A DNA stretch of 64,000 nucleotides from CAZJKE01 sp964555625 (lineage in GTDB: Bacteria; Planctomycetota; Phycisphaerae; Phycisphaerales; SM1A02): positions 1 to 64,000 of the forward strand of contig CAZKTE010000002.1 in assembly GCA_964555625.1 (NCBI GenBank), in the 5' to 3' direction. The position numbers and the translations under genes were made by a program. The notes under the pieces were generated by a model. That model was not told the DNA's origin. It made no database searches and saw nothing but the letters and a program-made list of their open reading frames with translations. Positions within the stretch are counted from its first letter, which is position 1, and each line of letters opens with the position of its first letter. This document shows, one piece after another, positions 34,114 through 43,218 of the stretch.

Positions 34114-34632
34114 GTGCGCATGCACGAGAACGTCTGGTCTCCGTGGCGATACGCCTATCTACAAGACCTCGAGCGTCGCCGGGACGCCGCAGGAGAGGGG
34201 CCTCATGAGGCGAAGGACTTCCTCGCCACCTACTGGGCCAGCCCGAACGCGGATGCCGAGCATCGCGTCATATTCCGAAATGAGCACGGCATCGTGCTTC
34301 TCAACCGCTACCCCTACGCAAACGGCCACTTGATGGCGGCGCTGGGCGAGGCGCAGTCCACGCTCATGGCATACGACCCGCAGCAGCGTGCGGCGCTTTG
34401 GGCACTTGTCGAGATCGCCGTAGAACACATGCAGCGGTGTCTGCGCCCGCAGGGAATCAACATTGGAATCAATGAGGGGCGAGCGGCGGGCGCGGGCCTG
34501 CCCGAGCACCTGCACGCGCATGTCGTGCCTCGCTGGCATGGCGACACGAACTTCATGTCCACGGTGGGCGAGATCCGGGTGATCCCGTCATCGCTGGAGG
34601 ACATGTGGGCGCTCTACACGGCTGGATCATGA
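34114..34632 (+). CDS. HIT-family nucleotide hydrolase/phosphorylase
   Basis: 172 residues. The HIT motif HLHAHVVPR (H-x-H-x-H) is present, with N-terminal NVWSPWRYAYLQDLE, which is typical of the AP4A phosphorylase-type members of the family. INIGINEGRAAGAGLPEHLH surrounds the motif. It should act on diadenosine polyphosphates or adenylated nucleotides. GTG at 34114 and ATG at 34120 are both possible starts. Independent gene between sigma pair and an intergenic gap. Confidence 0.9.
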   Translation: MRMHENVWSPWRYAYLQDLERRRDAAGEGPHEAKDFLATYWASPNADAEHRVIFRNEHGIVLLNRYPYANGHLMAALGEAQSTLMAYDPQQRAALWALVEIAVEHMQRCLRPQGINIGINEGRAAGAGLPEHLHAHVVPRWHGDTNFMSTVGEIRVIPSSLEDMWALYTAGS

Positions 34633-34770
34633 ATGCAGAAGCGGCCCGGGAGGTGGGTTGCGTAGCTTGACACCGCTCCGCGACTGAGCTCGAACCCAAT
34701 CTTGCAGGTGGGTTCGTCCGCCACTGTTCCCGGCCGTCCACGCGAACGAGGCATGGCCTTCGACACGGCG

Positions 34771-34804
34771 TGTTCGATCCCGATGGGTTCGATAGGATCG
34801 AGCA
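34771..34804. repeat. Inverted repeat in intergenic region
   Basis: TGTTCGATCC (34771-34780) and GGATCGAGCA (34795-34804) pair in nine of ten positions with a G-U for the tenth, around a 14-base loop. The loop itself repeats GTTCGAT. It is not followed by T's. It may be a regulatory RNA element or an operator. Confidence 0.45.
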
Positions 34805-34913
34805 CAATTGCGCGGCGCGGTACTACCGCATCCGACGGTCTCCCGGACCGCCACAATCAGGATACTCATCGTCAGCCCAACGGGGACCCCCAGAGGCGGA
34901 AGTTTCCACGCTG

Positions 34914-34942
34914 TTGACAGTAACATGGCCGCGCGGGACACT
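34914..34942 (+). promoter_or_regulatory. Candidate promoter for small lipoprotein gene
   Basis: A perfect TTGACA at 34914-34919 and a weak GACACT at 34937-34942 are 17 bases apart. The ribosome site CAGGAG is at 34951-34956 and the ATG at 34967, so transcription would start very close to the ribosome site. Confidence 0.35.
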
Positions 34943-34966
34943 TCCCCACTCAGGAGTGCACACACC

Positions 34967-35233
34967 ATGACCCGCATGATCTACCGAATCTGCCTGTTCA
35001 CAGCCCTTTGCAGCCTTGCCGGCTGCTCGCACCGCGAGTTCGTCGAGGTGCAGGTGCTGCCCGACATGGAAACGCTCGCGCACACGAGCGCTGAGGTCGA
35101 CGTGAACATGTCGGTCACGAACAACCAGAATCGTCGCCTCATCAATGACGACTTCCACCGGGCGCTCTACACGAATCGCCCCAGCGTCCTGGCGCCGTAC
35201 CCGATCGTGAACACGACTGGGAACCCGCAGTAA
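34967..35233 (+). CDS. Small putative lipoprotein
   Basis: 88 residues starting MTRMIYRICLFTALCSLAGC, a lipoprotein signal with lipobox LAGC, so the mature 69-residue peptide would be lipid-anchored. The mature part is hydrophilic (TSAEVDVNMSVTNNQNRRLI). No known family. A good CAGGAG site is 10 bases upstream. It stands alone between an intergenic gap and the MFS transporter gene. Confidence 0.7.
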   Translation: MTRMIYRICLFTALCSLAGCSHREFVEVQVLPDMETLAHTSAEVDVNMSVTNNQNRRLINDDFHRALYTNRPSVLAPYPIVNTTGNPQ

Positions 35234-35310
35234 CTTCCGATCCATCGAGTTGATCGGCGACTCAGGCGATTAACCCGCTTGAGCGTCTGCTGCTACTGTC
35301 GCATGCATCC

Positions 35311-36633
35311 ATGAGTCCGCTGCGCCTTGTCACTGCGCCCTTTCGGTCGATGCTCCCGTCGTCGCACCCCCCCGGGTGCAGAGGGGTGTATCGGCGGGAA
35401 GTGATTGCCTGGTCGCTGCTGGCCGTCGCAGGCGGCGCCGCCGAGGGCGGGGTCATGGGCATTCTCGCCAAGCGACTGTTTGAGGAACATGTTGACGGAA
35501 CGGCGCTGAACTGGTGCGTCGCCGCGCTGACGGCAGCGCAGGGCTTCACGAATCTCTCGAGCTTTGCGTGGGCGGCGATGAGCCACGGTCGACACAAGGT
35601 CCGTGTCCTGACGCTGCTCAATGGCGCCATGGTCGCGATGATCGCCGCCATCGCGATTGTCCCGCGATCACCGCTTGGGCTGGTGATGCTCTTGGCGCTG
35701 CTCGTGGGGGCCCGCTGCTGCTGGGCGGGCGTAGTCACGTTGCGGACGACCGCCTGGCATGCCAACTACCCGCGCGAGCGGCGAGCGGGCATCGCCGGTG
35801 GCATCGCCACGGCCTCCGCGCTGATGGTCGCCGCCGTTGGCTTCGGCGTCGGGCGACTGATGGACATTGACGAAGCGTCGTTCCGCTGGATTTACCCCAC
35901 CGTCGCCCTGGCGGGCATCGCGGGCACCGGCGTCTATGCTCGAATTCGAATTCGCGGACACAAGGCGCTGCTGCAGAGCGAGTTGGAAACGCCTAGGGCC
36001 TCTTCGACCTCCCTGCTTTCGGGCCTGCGGCTCATCGGCGAGGACCGCGCATACGCGCGGTACATGGGATGCCAGTTCGTGTTCGGACTGGGAAACCTCA
36101 TGGTGACCGCGCCGCTGGTGGTGGCCGTTGTGGAACGATTCTCGTTCGACTACCTGCGCGAGATCCTGGTCGTGTCGACCATTCCCGTCCTGCTCGTGCC
36201 TCTGAGCATTCCCCTCTGGGCAAGGTTCCTGGACCGGGTCCACGTGGTCCCCTTCCGCGCGATCCACAGTTGGAGCTTCGTGCTTTCCACCGCGTGTCTG
36301 GCGGGGGCGGTCGCCCTGGGGAACATCCCCCTGCTCTGGACTGGCGCAGTCGTCCGAGGCGCCGGATTCGGCGGCGCCGTGCTTGCTTGGAACCTCGGCC
36401 ACCACGACTTTGCGCCCCTGGACCAGTCTGGGCGATACATGGGCCTGCACGTGACGCTCACGGGCATACGCAGCCTCATCGGCCCGGCACTTGGCATGGC
36501 GCTTTGGGGACTTGCCCCCCGGCTCGGTGATCCCACCGGCGCGCTGCCGTTTGTAGCGGCCACCGTCGTCACGGCGCTCGGCGGGGTGGGATTCGTACTG
36601 CTGGCCCGCCAGCGGGCTCGCCAGGAGCGGTGA
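35311..36633 (+). CDS. MFS-type membrane transporter
   Basis: 440 residues, about ten to twelve helices. The loop between helices 2 and 3 has SHGRHKVRVLTLLNGAMV and there is a central loop (IRIRGHKALLQSELETPRAS) that splits two halves, with ARFLDRVHVVPFRA in the second half. The MFS-type plan is clear but the substrate is not. The family is divergent, near MFS proteins of unknown cargo. It starts at 35311, 78 bp after the lipoprotein. Confidence 0.75.
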   Translation: MSPLRLVTAPFRSMLPSSHPPGCRGVYRREVIAWSLLAVAGGAAEGGVMGILAKRLFEEHVDGTALNWCVAALTAAQGFTNLSSFAWAAMSHGRHKVRVLTLLNGAMVAMIAAIAIVPRSPLGLVMLLALLVGARCCWAGVVTLRTTAWHANYPRERRAGIAGGIATASALMVAAVGFGVGRLMDIDEASFRWIYPTVALAGIAGTGVYARIRIRGHKALLQSELETPRASSTSLLSGLRLIGEDRAYARYMGCQFVFGLGNLMVTAPLVVAVVERFSFDYLREILVVSTIPVLLVPLSIPLWARFLDRVHVVPFRAIHSWSFVLSTACLAGAVALGNIPLLWTGAVVRGAGFGGAVLAWNLGHHDFAPLDQSGRYMGLHVTLTGIRSLIGPALGMALWGLAPRLGDPTGALPFVAATVVTALGGVGFVLLARQRARQER

Positions 36634-36672
36634 CTGGTACGGAAGAACCGCCTCAGGTATCATCCTCGGTTC

Positions 36673-36690
36673 GCCCGCTGCCCTGCGGGC
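36673..36690 (+). promoter_or_regulatory. Stem-loop upstream of rpsA
   Basis: GCCCGC (36673-36678) and GCGGGC (36685-36690) pair around TGCCCT, 118 bases before the rpsA ATG. It may be an autoregulatory mRNA element, as S1 controls its own synthesis in other bacteria, or a weak terminator of the MFS gene. Confidence 0.3.
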
Positions 36691-36807
36691 ATGTGACACC
36701 TTTCCCCCGGGAGTCTGCGGCACCGTGCTGAGAAGCGGGAGGACGGGACACACCAGGCAACCGCGGACACGGCACCGCGGCCAAGTGCACCCTGATGCCG
36801 TAGCACA

Positions 36808-38559
36808 ATGGTCGACCACAATTTGATCGCAGACCTCGCCGTAGACGAGGCAGAAGCAGACGCGCTTGTACGCAAGGCGTTGGGGACCCATGTCGCCGAG
36901 GGCGACATGGAAGCCCTCATCGACAGTGAACTCCAGCAGTACAAGCCTGGAAACATCCTCAAGGGACGCGTCGTCGGAAAGGCCGGCGACGACGTCGTCG
37001 TCGACGTGGGCCTGAAGTCCGAGGGACTGATCCACAAGGGCGAGTTCCCCGACTTCGATTCGCTCGAGCCGGGTTTCGAGATCGAGGTCGTTCTCGAGGA
37101 CCTCGAGAACGAGCAGGGAATCGTCAAGCTCTCGAAGCGGAAGGCGGACCGGATCCGCAACTGGGAGAAGATCCTCGAGACGTCCAATGAGGGCGACATC
37201 ATCGAGGGCGTCGGCATGCGCCGCATCAAGGGCGGACTACTGGTGGACATCGGTGTCCCCGCGTTCCTTCCGGCATCGCAGATCGACGTGCGCCGTCCGG
37301 GCGACGTCAACGACTTCGTCGGCCGCACGATACGCGCCGAGATTCTCAAGATCGACGAGGAGCGGCGCAACATCGTCGTCAGTCGCCGCAAGCTCATCGA
37401 GCGCGAGCGCGACGAGGCCAAGCAGAAGCTGCTGGACACGATCAGCGAGGGTGATCTGGTCAAGGGCCGCGTCACAAACGTCGCGGAGTTCGGTGCCTTC
37501 ATCGACCTTGGCGGCATCGACGGCCTGCTGCATGTGACCGACATGAGCTGGGGACGCGTCAAGCACCCAAGCGAGATCTGCCGCGCCGGCGACGAGATCG
37601 AGGTCAAGGTGCTCCGCATTGACTTCGACTCGGAGAAGATCGCCCTGGGCCTCAAGCAGAAGGATCCGTCTCCCTGGGACAACATCGAGGATCGCTTCCC
37701 GATCAATGGCCGCGTCAAGGGTCGGGTAGTCAACCTCGTGTCCTACGGCGCGTTCGTGCATCTCGAGGACGGCGTCGAAGGGCTGGTACACGTCTCGGAA
37801 ATGTCGTGGCGGAAGCGCGTCAACCATCCCAGCGAGATCGTGCAGCCTGATGACGAGATCGAGGTTGTCGTCCTGGACATTGACAAGGACAAGCACGAGA
37901 TCTCCCTGGGCATCAAGCAGACGGAGGTTAATCCTTGGGAGCTCGTCATCGAGCGCTACCCGATGGGCACCATCGTCCAGGGAACCGTGCGAAACCTCAC
38001 CAACTATGGTGCGTTCGTCGAGATCGAGCCGGGCATCGACGGGCTGCTGCACGTGAGCGACATCTCCTGGACGGAGAAGATCGCGCACCCGAGTGAGAAG
38101 TACAAGAAGAACGAGGATGTCGAGTGCATGGTGCTCGACATCGATGAGGACAAGCAACGGATCAGTCTCGGCGTCAAACAGATGCACGAGGATCCTTGGC
38201 AGACCGCCGTGCCGGAGGCCTACAAGCCCGGCATGGTCGTCCACGGCAAGGTCACGAAGATCACGAACTTCGGCGTCTTCGTCGAGCTCGAGGAAGGACT
38301 CGAGGGCTTGCTGCACATCTCCGAGCTCGCCGACCACAAGGTCGAGAGCCCACAGGAGGTCGTCAAGCCCGGCGACGAGATCGACGTGAAGATCCTGCGC
38401 GTCGATACGTCGGATCGCAAGATCGGCCTGAGCCTCAAGCGCGCCCAGGGCGGTGAAGGCGGGGACGAGCGTTGGGAACCGTCCGGCGGCGGTGAGGGCC
38501 CCGACCGTGGTGGCATGGACGACCACGGCGCGCTCGGCACCGACAAGATCAGCCTCTGA
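36808..38559 (+). CDS. rpsA: 30S ribosomal protein S1
   Basis: 583 residues with six S1 RNA-binding domains, each opening with a G-x-V/I pattern: ILKGRVVGKAGDDVVVDVG, IIEGVGMRRIKGGLLVDIG, LVKGRVTNVAEFGAFIDLG, RVKGRVVNLVSYGAFVHLE, IVQGTVRNLTNYGAFVEIE and VVHGKVTKITNFGVFVELE. Domains 1 and 2 are the degenerate ribosome-binding ones. It helps bind mRNA on the small subunit. The tail is Gly/Asp-rich. It is followed by a strong hairpin terminator. Confidence 0.97.
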   Translation: MVDHNLIADLAVDEAEADALVRKALGTHVAEGDMEALIDSELQQYKPGNILKGRVVGKAGDDVVVDVGLKSEGLIHKGEFPDFDSLEPGFEIEVVLEDLENEQGIVKLSKRKADRIRNWEKILETSNEGDIIEGVGMRRIKGGLLVDIGVPAFLPASQIDVRRPGDVNDFVGRTIRAEILKIDEERRNIVVSRRKLIERERDEAKQKLLDTISEGDLVKGRVTNVAEFGAFIDLGGIDGLLHVTDMSWGRVKHPSEICRAGDEIEVKVLRIDFDSEKIALGLKQKDPSPWDNIEDRFPINGRVKGRVVNLVSYGAFVHLEDGVEGLVHVSEMSWRKRVNHPSEIVQPDDEIEVVVLDIDKDKHEISLGIKQTEVNPWELVIERYPMGTIVQGTVRNLTNYGAFVEIEPGIDGLLHVSDISWTEKIAHPSEKYKKNEDVECMVLDIDEDKQRISLGVKQMHEDPWQTAVPEAYKPGMVVHGKVTKITNFGVFVELEEGLEGLLHISELADHKVESPQEVVKPGDEIDVKILRVDTSDRKIGLSLKRAQGGEGGDERWEPSGGGEGPDRGGMDDHGALGTDKISL

Positions 38560-38581
38560 TCACGCCCGGAAACCCAGAAGT

Positions 38582-38620
38582 CGACAGCGGCCCGCCTTGA
38601 TGGCGGGCCGCGTCGCCTTC
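38582..38620 (+). terminator. Terminator hairpin after rpsA
   Basis: GCGGCCCGCC (38587-38596) and GGCGGGCCGC (38602-38611) form a perfect 10-bp stem with loop TTGAT; CGAC and GTCG extend it past one bulged base. The tail (CTTCTC) is T-poor, so it could be a partial terminator or processing hairpin. Confidence 0.65.
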
Positions 38621-38952
38621 TCATCTCTCCTCATCGCACGCCTGGAGGCGTCAGCACAATGCGAGGAACGCCAGGACCGCAAGGAGGCAGATCACTCGTG
38701 CATTTCGGGTGAGCACCATGGCCTGCATCGCGTCTCGCATCATCTTCATTCGCCTGTCGCTGGCGGCATCGCCCGAGAGCAGCACCGCAGGACAACCATG
38801 CCCCGTCCCTTGTCGATGGCAAGCCGATGCGGCGTGATTCGCCGCCATCGCCGCGTTCCCGGACGTTGCGGCACGCGTTGCCGGGCCAGCGGCGGAGATC
38901 CACGCACCGGCGCAGGCTGTCTTGCGGGGGTGACGCCTATACTCGACTGCGG
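38621..38952. other. Intergenic region after rpsA terminator
   Basis: About 330 bp. Short open frames exist on the minus strand (38651-38968), ending in a hydrophobic stretch, but with no ribosome site and no sign of coding style. No promoter is clear to me. Confidence 0.55.
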
Positions 38953-39810
38953 ATGCGATGGCTGGCAATCATCCTGGCAACCTGCTGCCTTGCCCTCACG
39001 GCTGACAAGGTTGAGCAACGTCATGCGCGGATCCTGGGCATCCTGCTCTACAGCGACATCGACACGAGTTGGAAGGACGTGCCCGCCGAGGAACTCATCG
39101 AGTCCCTTCGTCGAGATCTGGACATCGACCTGCAGGCATGGTGGCGCAACGACCGCCGCGACGGTCCGGACCCGGGCACGCCAATCACGCTCGACATTGG
39201 TCGCCAACCGGCCATCCTCGTGCTCGAGCGCATCCTCGAGCAGTGCGATGACGTCGAGGAGTGTGCCTGGCAACTGCGAGGCGGCACCATCGAGATCGGC
39301 TCCAAGACGTGGCTGGGGCGACGCCGCGCGCAGGAACTTCGGACCTACCCGGTTCTCGATCTCATGCTCCCCATTCGCGACTTTGACAACGCCCCGGAGA
39401 TGGGGGCCGGCACGGGAAACGCTGGCGGGACCGGTGGTGGTGGAAGCACGGGCGGGACCGGTGGTGGGAGCGGCGGTAACACTGGCGGCAACACCGGCGG
39501 CGGCGGGTTCGACTTCGGCCCGCCCGGGGAGGACCCGGAGACGCCAAGCAGGGAAGATCGCATCGAAGAACTGATCGAGGTCATCACGGACCTCATCGAG
39601 CCCAGTCAGTGGGAGCGCAACGGCGGCCTCTCGTCGATTCGCCCCTTCGAGGGAGTCCTGCTTGTGCGGGCCCCGGACTTCGTCCACCGGCAGATCAACG
39701 GGTACGCGTTCCTGCCGGCGCGGCCCCACGACCAGCGCGAGCGTTTGCTGCACTTCATCGACGGCCGCGCCGTCGTGGACCTGCCCTCGCAGGCCACGCC
39801 GCTGGACTGA
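38953..39810 (+). CDS. Exported protein with Gly/Thr-rich linker
   Basis: 285 residues. After a short signal (MRWLAIILATCCLALTADK), an N-terminal domain of about 120 residues looks like an STN/secretin-N-type fold (ELIESLRRDLDIDLQAWW, ILVLERILEQCDDVEEC). A low-complexity linker (about residues 152-185) is made of GGTGGGGSTGG-like units, then a domain with EELIEVITDLIEPSQWER and FEGVLLVRAPDFVHRQING, which resembles planctomycete secretin-linked proteins. Function uncertain. It is convergent with the S9 peptidase gene 3 bp away. Confidence 0.7.
   Translation: MRWLAIILATCCLALTADKVEQRHARILGILLYSDIDTSWKDVPAEELIESLRRDLDIDLQAWWRNDRRDGPDPGTPITLDIGRQPAILVLERILEQCDDVEECAWQLRGGTIEIGSKTWLGRRRAQELRTYPVLDLMLPIRDFDNAPEMGAGTGNAGGTGGGGSTGGTGGGSGGNTGGNTGGGGFDFGPPGEDPETPSREDRIEELIEVITDLIEPSQWERNGGLSSIRPFEGVLLVRAPDFVHRQINGYAFLPARPHDQRERLLHFIDGRAVVDLPSQATPLD
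39406..39507 (+). repeat. Gly/Thr-rich low-complexity segment
   Basis: Imperfect GGCGGGACCGGTGGT-like repeats encode a flexible Gly/Thr/Asn linker within the exported protein. Slippage could change its length. Confidence 0.7.
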
Positions 39811-39813
39811 TCC

Positions 39814-41835
39814 TCAATCCACGCCGGCGACCGACTCGTCGAGCACCCAGTGCCGCAGCCACGCGCGGTCCCACTCCATGCGCGCGCGGCGGTTGGACAT
39901 CCGCATGAGTCCATGGCCTTCGCCGATGTAGACCAGGAGCTGGGCAGGGGTGCCCACGTAGTCATGCAATGCCCGGAAGAGCGCCCGGGCGTGCTCGGCG
40001 GGCACGCGCTCGTCGCGTTCCCCGACGTGAATGATTGTGGGCGTGGTGATGCGGTGGGCGTCGTAGAGCGGGCTCATGCGCCGCATCTCCTCGGCGACCT
40101 CCCAGGGGAGCCCTCCGGCGTAGTTGACGACATGCCCGGGGGTGTCCTCGATGGACCATTGCATGGTCTGGTCGAACACGCCTGCGCCGCTGCTTGCCGC
40201 CTTGAAGCGATCGGTCGCAGCAATCACGCAGTTCGTGAGATACCCACCATTGCTCCAGCCCCCGACTGCAAGGCGTTCGGGATCCGCGATGCCCGCCGCC
40301 ACCATCGCATCCACGCCAGCGAGAATGTCGCCCAGTTCCACGTCGTTCTCTCGGCCAACCAGCTCGATGAGAAACTCGTCGCCGTACCCGGTCGATCCAC
40401 GATAGTTGGGGCAGAAGACGGCCCATCCATCGCTGGCGAGCAACCCGCGACCTCCGGCTGAGAAACTGACCATGGCGCTGACGGCAGATGTCGGACCGCC
40501 GTGGAGAAACACGTACATCGGCAGCGGTCCTTCGGTCTCCGCGTCGTACCCGGCGGGAAGTTCCAGCACTCCCTCGATCCGTGTCCCGTCGTCTGCCTCC
40601 CACTGCACGGTCGAGATGGTCGGCAGCGCCCAGCTGGCCGCCTGCGGGTTCGGATCATGGATCGTGCGGGCACCGACGGCGTCAACGGACGCCAGGACCG
40701 ACATCGCCTCCCCCGTGCCGCCTACCGAGACCAGTCGCCCGCGTGGCCCCACATCCCAGGCCCAGGTACACCAGCCCGGCGGCGTCAGGGTCGCGTGCGC
40801 GCCCTGGCGGCCGTCGCCGATGCCGCTGACGCGAATGACTGGACGGAGCACGCCCCGCTGGGCAGTGAAGGCAAGGTCATGCGACCCCGGCAGCCATCGC
40901 GCCTCAGAGTCGACCGAGACGTCCCCGGGCCGCGCAACGCGTTGCAGGGTGATCTCCTTGCCGAGGCTCGCGACGATGATCTCCCGTGGAAACCCGTCGA
41001 AGTCCACTGTGAATGCCAGCCGACGTCCGTCGCTGGAGAAGTTCGGTGCCTCGACCCACCCGTAGGGAGACGGTGCCTCGTCGCGCCAGAGCGTCGATGG
41101 AAGTCGTTGAAACTCGCCGCTCTCAACGTCCAGCAGGTCCAGCTCCGACCAGCCCTCGTTCGTGATCAATCGGCCATCGGGCGTGGTTACCAGAGCGACC
41201 TGGCTGCCATCGGGAGAGACGGCCATGTCCACTATGACCCGCTGCGCATCCCAGATGCGCTCGCTGCGCCACGTCTGGAGATCCAGCCGCCAGAGCTCGC
41301 TGAAGTCGACGCGACCGTGGCCGTACTCGACGCCGTCATGTTCTCGGCGCAGCGCCTTCCACGGATCCGCCTCCTGCTCGTTGGTTGAGATCGTGTAGTA
41401 GAGCCAGCGATCTCCGGCCACCAATTCCCAGAGGCTGATGCTCGTTGGGAGATGCGTCACAGCGATGCGGTCGGTGCCGTCTGGCCGCATGCGCCACACC
41501 TGTCGGCGGCCGTTCTGTGGAGCAGCGTCCCCGCGGGATCCACGCGTGCACGTGTAGTAGAGCCACTGCCCATCGGCGGCCCAGGTGGGGCTGCCTTCAT
41601 TTACCGAGTCGAATGTGAGTCGGCGCGGCGAGGAGCCGTCGCGATTAACTACCCAGAGGTCGGTATTGCGTCGATCGAGTTCCTCGTCCCATCGGCCCTC
41701 GGCAAAGGCGACTCGGCTGCCGTCTCCCGAGAGATCGCAGCCATGCATCCATGCCAGCGAGAAGTAGTCGTCAGCCGTGATGGGTGGCGCCTGGACGTAG
41801 GCAATGGATGTAAGGCAGAGCGTCAGGTACAGCAC
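39814..41835 (-). CDS. S9-family prolyl oligopeptidase
   Basis: 673 residues with a signal-like N-terminus (LYLTLCLTSIAYVQA). An N-terminal beta-propeller of about 390 residues (SPDGSQVALVTTPDG, FSSDGRRLAFTVD) shields a C-terminal alpha/beta-hydrolase domain. The nucleophile is Ser528 in GGWSNGG, with Asp608 (GERDERVP) and His641 (GEGHGLM), the triad in correct order. It cleaves peptides, likely after proline-type or acyl-aminoacyl bonds, in the periplasm. It is followed 18 bp away by a permease gene read in the same direction. Confidence 0.92.
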   Translation of the reverse strand: MLYLTLCLTSIAYVQAPPITADDYFSLAWMHGCDLSGDGSRVAFAEGRWDEELDRRNTDLWVVNRDGSSPRRLTFDSVNEGSPTWAADGQWLYYTCTRGSRGDAAPQNGRRQVWRMRPDGTDRIAVTHLPTSISLWELVAGDRWLYYTISTNEQEADPWKALRREHDGVEYGHGRVDFSELWRLDLQTWRSERIWDAQRVIVDMAVSPDGSQVALVTTPDGRLITNEGWSELDLLDVESGEFQRLPSTLWRDEAPSPYGWVEAPNFSSDGRRLAFTVDFDGFPREIIVASLGKEITLQRVARPGDVSVDSEARWLPGSHDLAFTAQRGVLRPVIRVSGIGDGRQGAHATLTPPGWCTWAWDVGPRGRLVSVGGTGEAMSVLASVDAVGARTIHDPNPQAASWALPTISTVQWEADDGTRIEGVLELPAGYDAETEGPLPMYVFLHGGPTSAVSAMVSFSAGGRGLLASDGWAVFCPNYRGSTGYGDEFLIELVGRENDVELGDILAGVDAMVAAGIADPERLAVGGWSNGGYLTNCVIAATDRFKAASSGAGVFDQTMQWSIEDTPGHVVNYAGGLPWEVAEEMRRMSPLYDAHRITTPTIIHVGERDERVPAEHARALFRALHDYVGTPAQLLVYIGEGHGLMRMSNRRARMEWDRAWLRHWVLDESVAGVD

Positions 41836-41853
41836 GAGTAGAGATCTCCTGGA

Positions 41854-43182
41854 TCAGTCGTGTCGCAAGGCGACGATCGGGTCCTGGCGACTTGCCACGA
41901 CCGCGGGGTAAATGCCGAATATGAGTCCCGTAACCGACGCGACGACAAACGAGAGGACGATGGACCACAGCGTCACCTGGGTCTCGATCCCCGTGCCGAT
42001 GTCGACGAGCCCATCGAGCCCGGGCATCACCAAGAGCAGCGGCAACAGTCGCTCAAGGCCCACCGACACGCCGATTCCCAGCAGGACGCCCGCCACGCCG
42101 CCAACAGCACTGAGCGTGCCGGTCTCGACGAGGAACTGCGCAACGATGTGGCGTCGCGTGGCGCCAACCGCGCGGCGTATGCCGATCTCTCGCGTGCGCT
42201 CCACGACCGTAGCGAGCATGATGTTCATGATGCCGATGCCACCCACCAGCAGGCTGATTGCGGCAATCGCCGTCAGCAGGATGTTCATCGCCGCGGCTGT
42301 CCGCTTGACGTTCTCAAGCAGCTCCCAGGGGACAATGACCGTGACATCGCGCAGTCCCGGATGGCCTGCCTCGATGACCCGTCGCACGTGCTCGGCCATC
42401 GGGATGACCGACTCTGTCGACGGCGCCGTGATGTAGATCTCGGAGATCTGCACCTCCTCGCCGCTGAACGAGCCGGCCTGGCGTCGCACGACGACATCGC
42501 CGAACTCGATGCGCGCCGTGGTCAAGGGGATGTGTACGTCCTTGTTGAGATCCCGGCCCACCAGGGCCGAGCCGGCGCCACCTGCAAGCCCGATTGGTTC
42601 GAGTACGCCCACGATCCGCAGGACGCGGTCATCGATGCGGAGCTCCTGTCCGACGGGATTGCTCAGAGGGAAGAACTGCTGGGAGATGGACGCCCCGATC
42701 ACAGCCACCGGAGCGCGTCGGTCGAGATCCTCCTGGACGAGGTATCGCCCGCCTGGCTGAACGCGGAGACTCGCGACATCGGCCAGGCGCGGCGTCGTGC
42801 CGAATGCCTGGCTGATCGTCCGCTTCTCGCGACGAGACACCTCCCCCCCAACCGCCTTGAGGGGCACGACCGCGTCCGCGGCGACGAACTCGTTGATGCG
42901 GCGAAAGTCGCTGCGCTCAAGCCCGAACACTGCGACGAACGACCGTCGCTGGGAGCCGATCTGGCCCGATTCGGGCGGTCGCTGGGAGCGAACGATGATG
43001 TTGGTCGCCCCGAGCGACTCGATCTCGCGCAGGGCCGCCTGCTTGTTTCCCTCGCCGATCGACACCATGACGATGACGGCTGCCACGCCCAACACGATGC
43101 CGAGGCTCGTGAGAATGCTTCGCAGCGCGTGCAGGCGGAGGCTCCTGAGTCCCAGCCGGATTGTCTCTGGTGTGATCATCAT
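41854..43182 (-). CDS. MacB-like ABC transporter permease (FtsX/MacB_PCD)
   Basis: 442 residues. Helix 1 is in ILTSLGIVLGVAAVIVMVS, and a periplasmic MacB_PCD domain of about 220 residues follows. The last three helices are near AAMNILLTAIAAISLLVGGI, VGGVAGVLLGIGVSVGL and LSFVVASVTGLIFGIYPA. GIMNIMLATVVERTREIGIRRAVGATRR is the family's cytosolic coupling signature (given here as the RTREIGIRRAVGA core). No ATPase gene is adjacent, though MacB partners usually are. It lies in one direction with the S9 gene downstream and the kinase upstream. Confidence 0.9.
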   Translation of the reverse strand: MMITPETIRLGLRSLRLHALRSILTSLGIVLGVAAVIVMVSIGEGNKQAALREIESLGATNIIVRSQRPPESGQIGSQRRSFVAVFGLERSDFRRINEFVAADAVVPLKAVGGEVSRREKRTISQAFGTTPRLADVASLRVQPGGRYLVQEDLDRRAPVAVIGASISQQFFPLSNPVGQELRIDDRVLRIVGVLEPIGLAGGAGSALVGRDLNKDVHIPLTTARIEFGDVVVRRQAGSFSGEEVQISEIYITAPSTESVIPMAEHVRRVIEAGHPGLRDVTVIVPWELLENVKRTAAAMNILLTAIAAISLLVGGIGIMNIMLATVVERTREIGIRRAVGATRRHIVAQFLVETGTLSAVGGVAGVLLGIGVSVGLERLLPLLLVMPGLDGLVDIGTGIETQVTLWSIVLSFVVASVTGLIFGIYPAVVASRQDPIVALRHD

Positions 43183-43218
43183 GGCGCGGGAGCCCAGCCT
43201 AGCAGGAGTACCCGTCGC

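Larger units (their letters stand above)
34633..34966. other. Intergenic region with hairpin and promoter candidate
   Basis: About 335 bp with no credible gene in either strand; the small open frames on the minus strand lack good start context. It holds an inverted repeat (34771-34804) and a promoter-like pair (34914-34942) for the following lipoprotein. Confidence 0.65.

Noticed and set aside
34771..34804. Possible tRNA-like element (GTTCGATCC resembles a T-arm)
   Set aside because: No acceptor stem, D-arm or anticodon arm can be drawn around it.
38651..38968. 105-codon minus frame after rpsA ending in a hydrophobic helix
   Set aside because: No ribosome site, overlaps the start of the following gene, and composition differs from real genes.
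39406..39507. CRISPR-like short repeats
   Set aside because: Units are irregular, in frame, and encode a Gly/Thr linker; there are no spacers.
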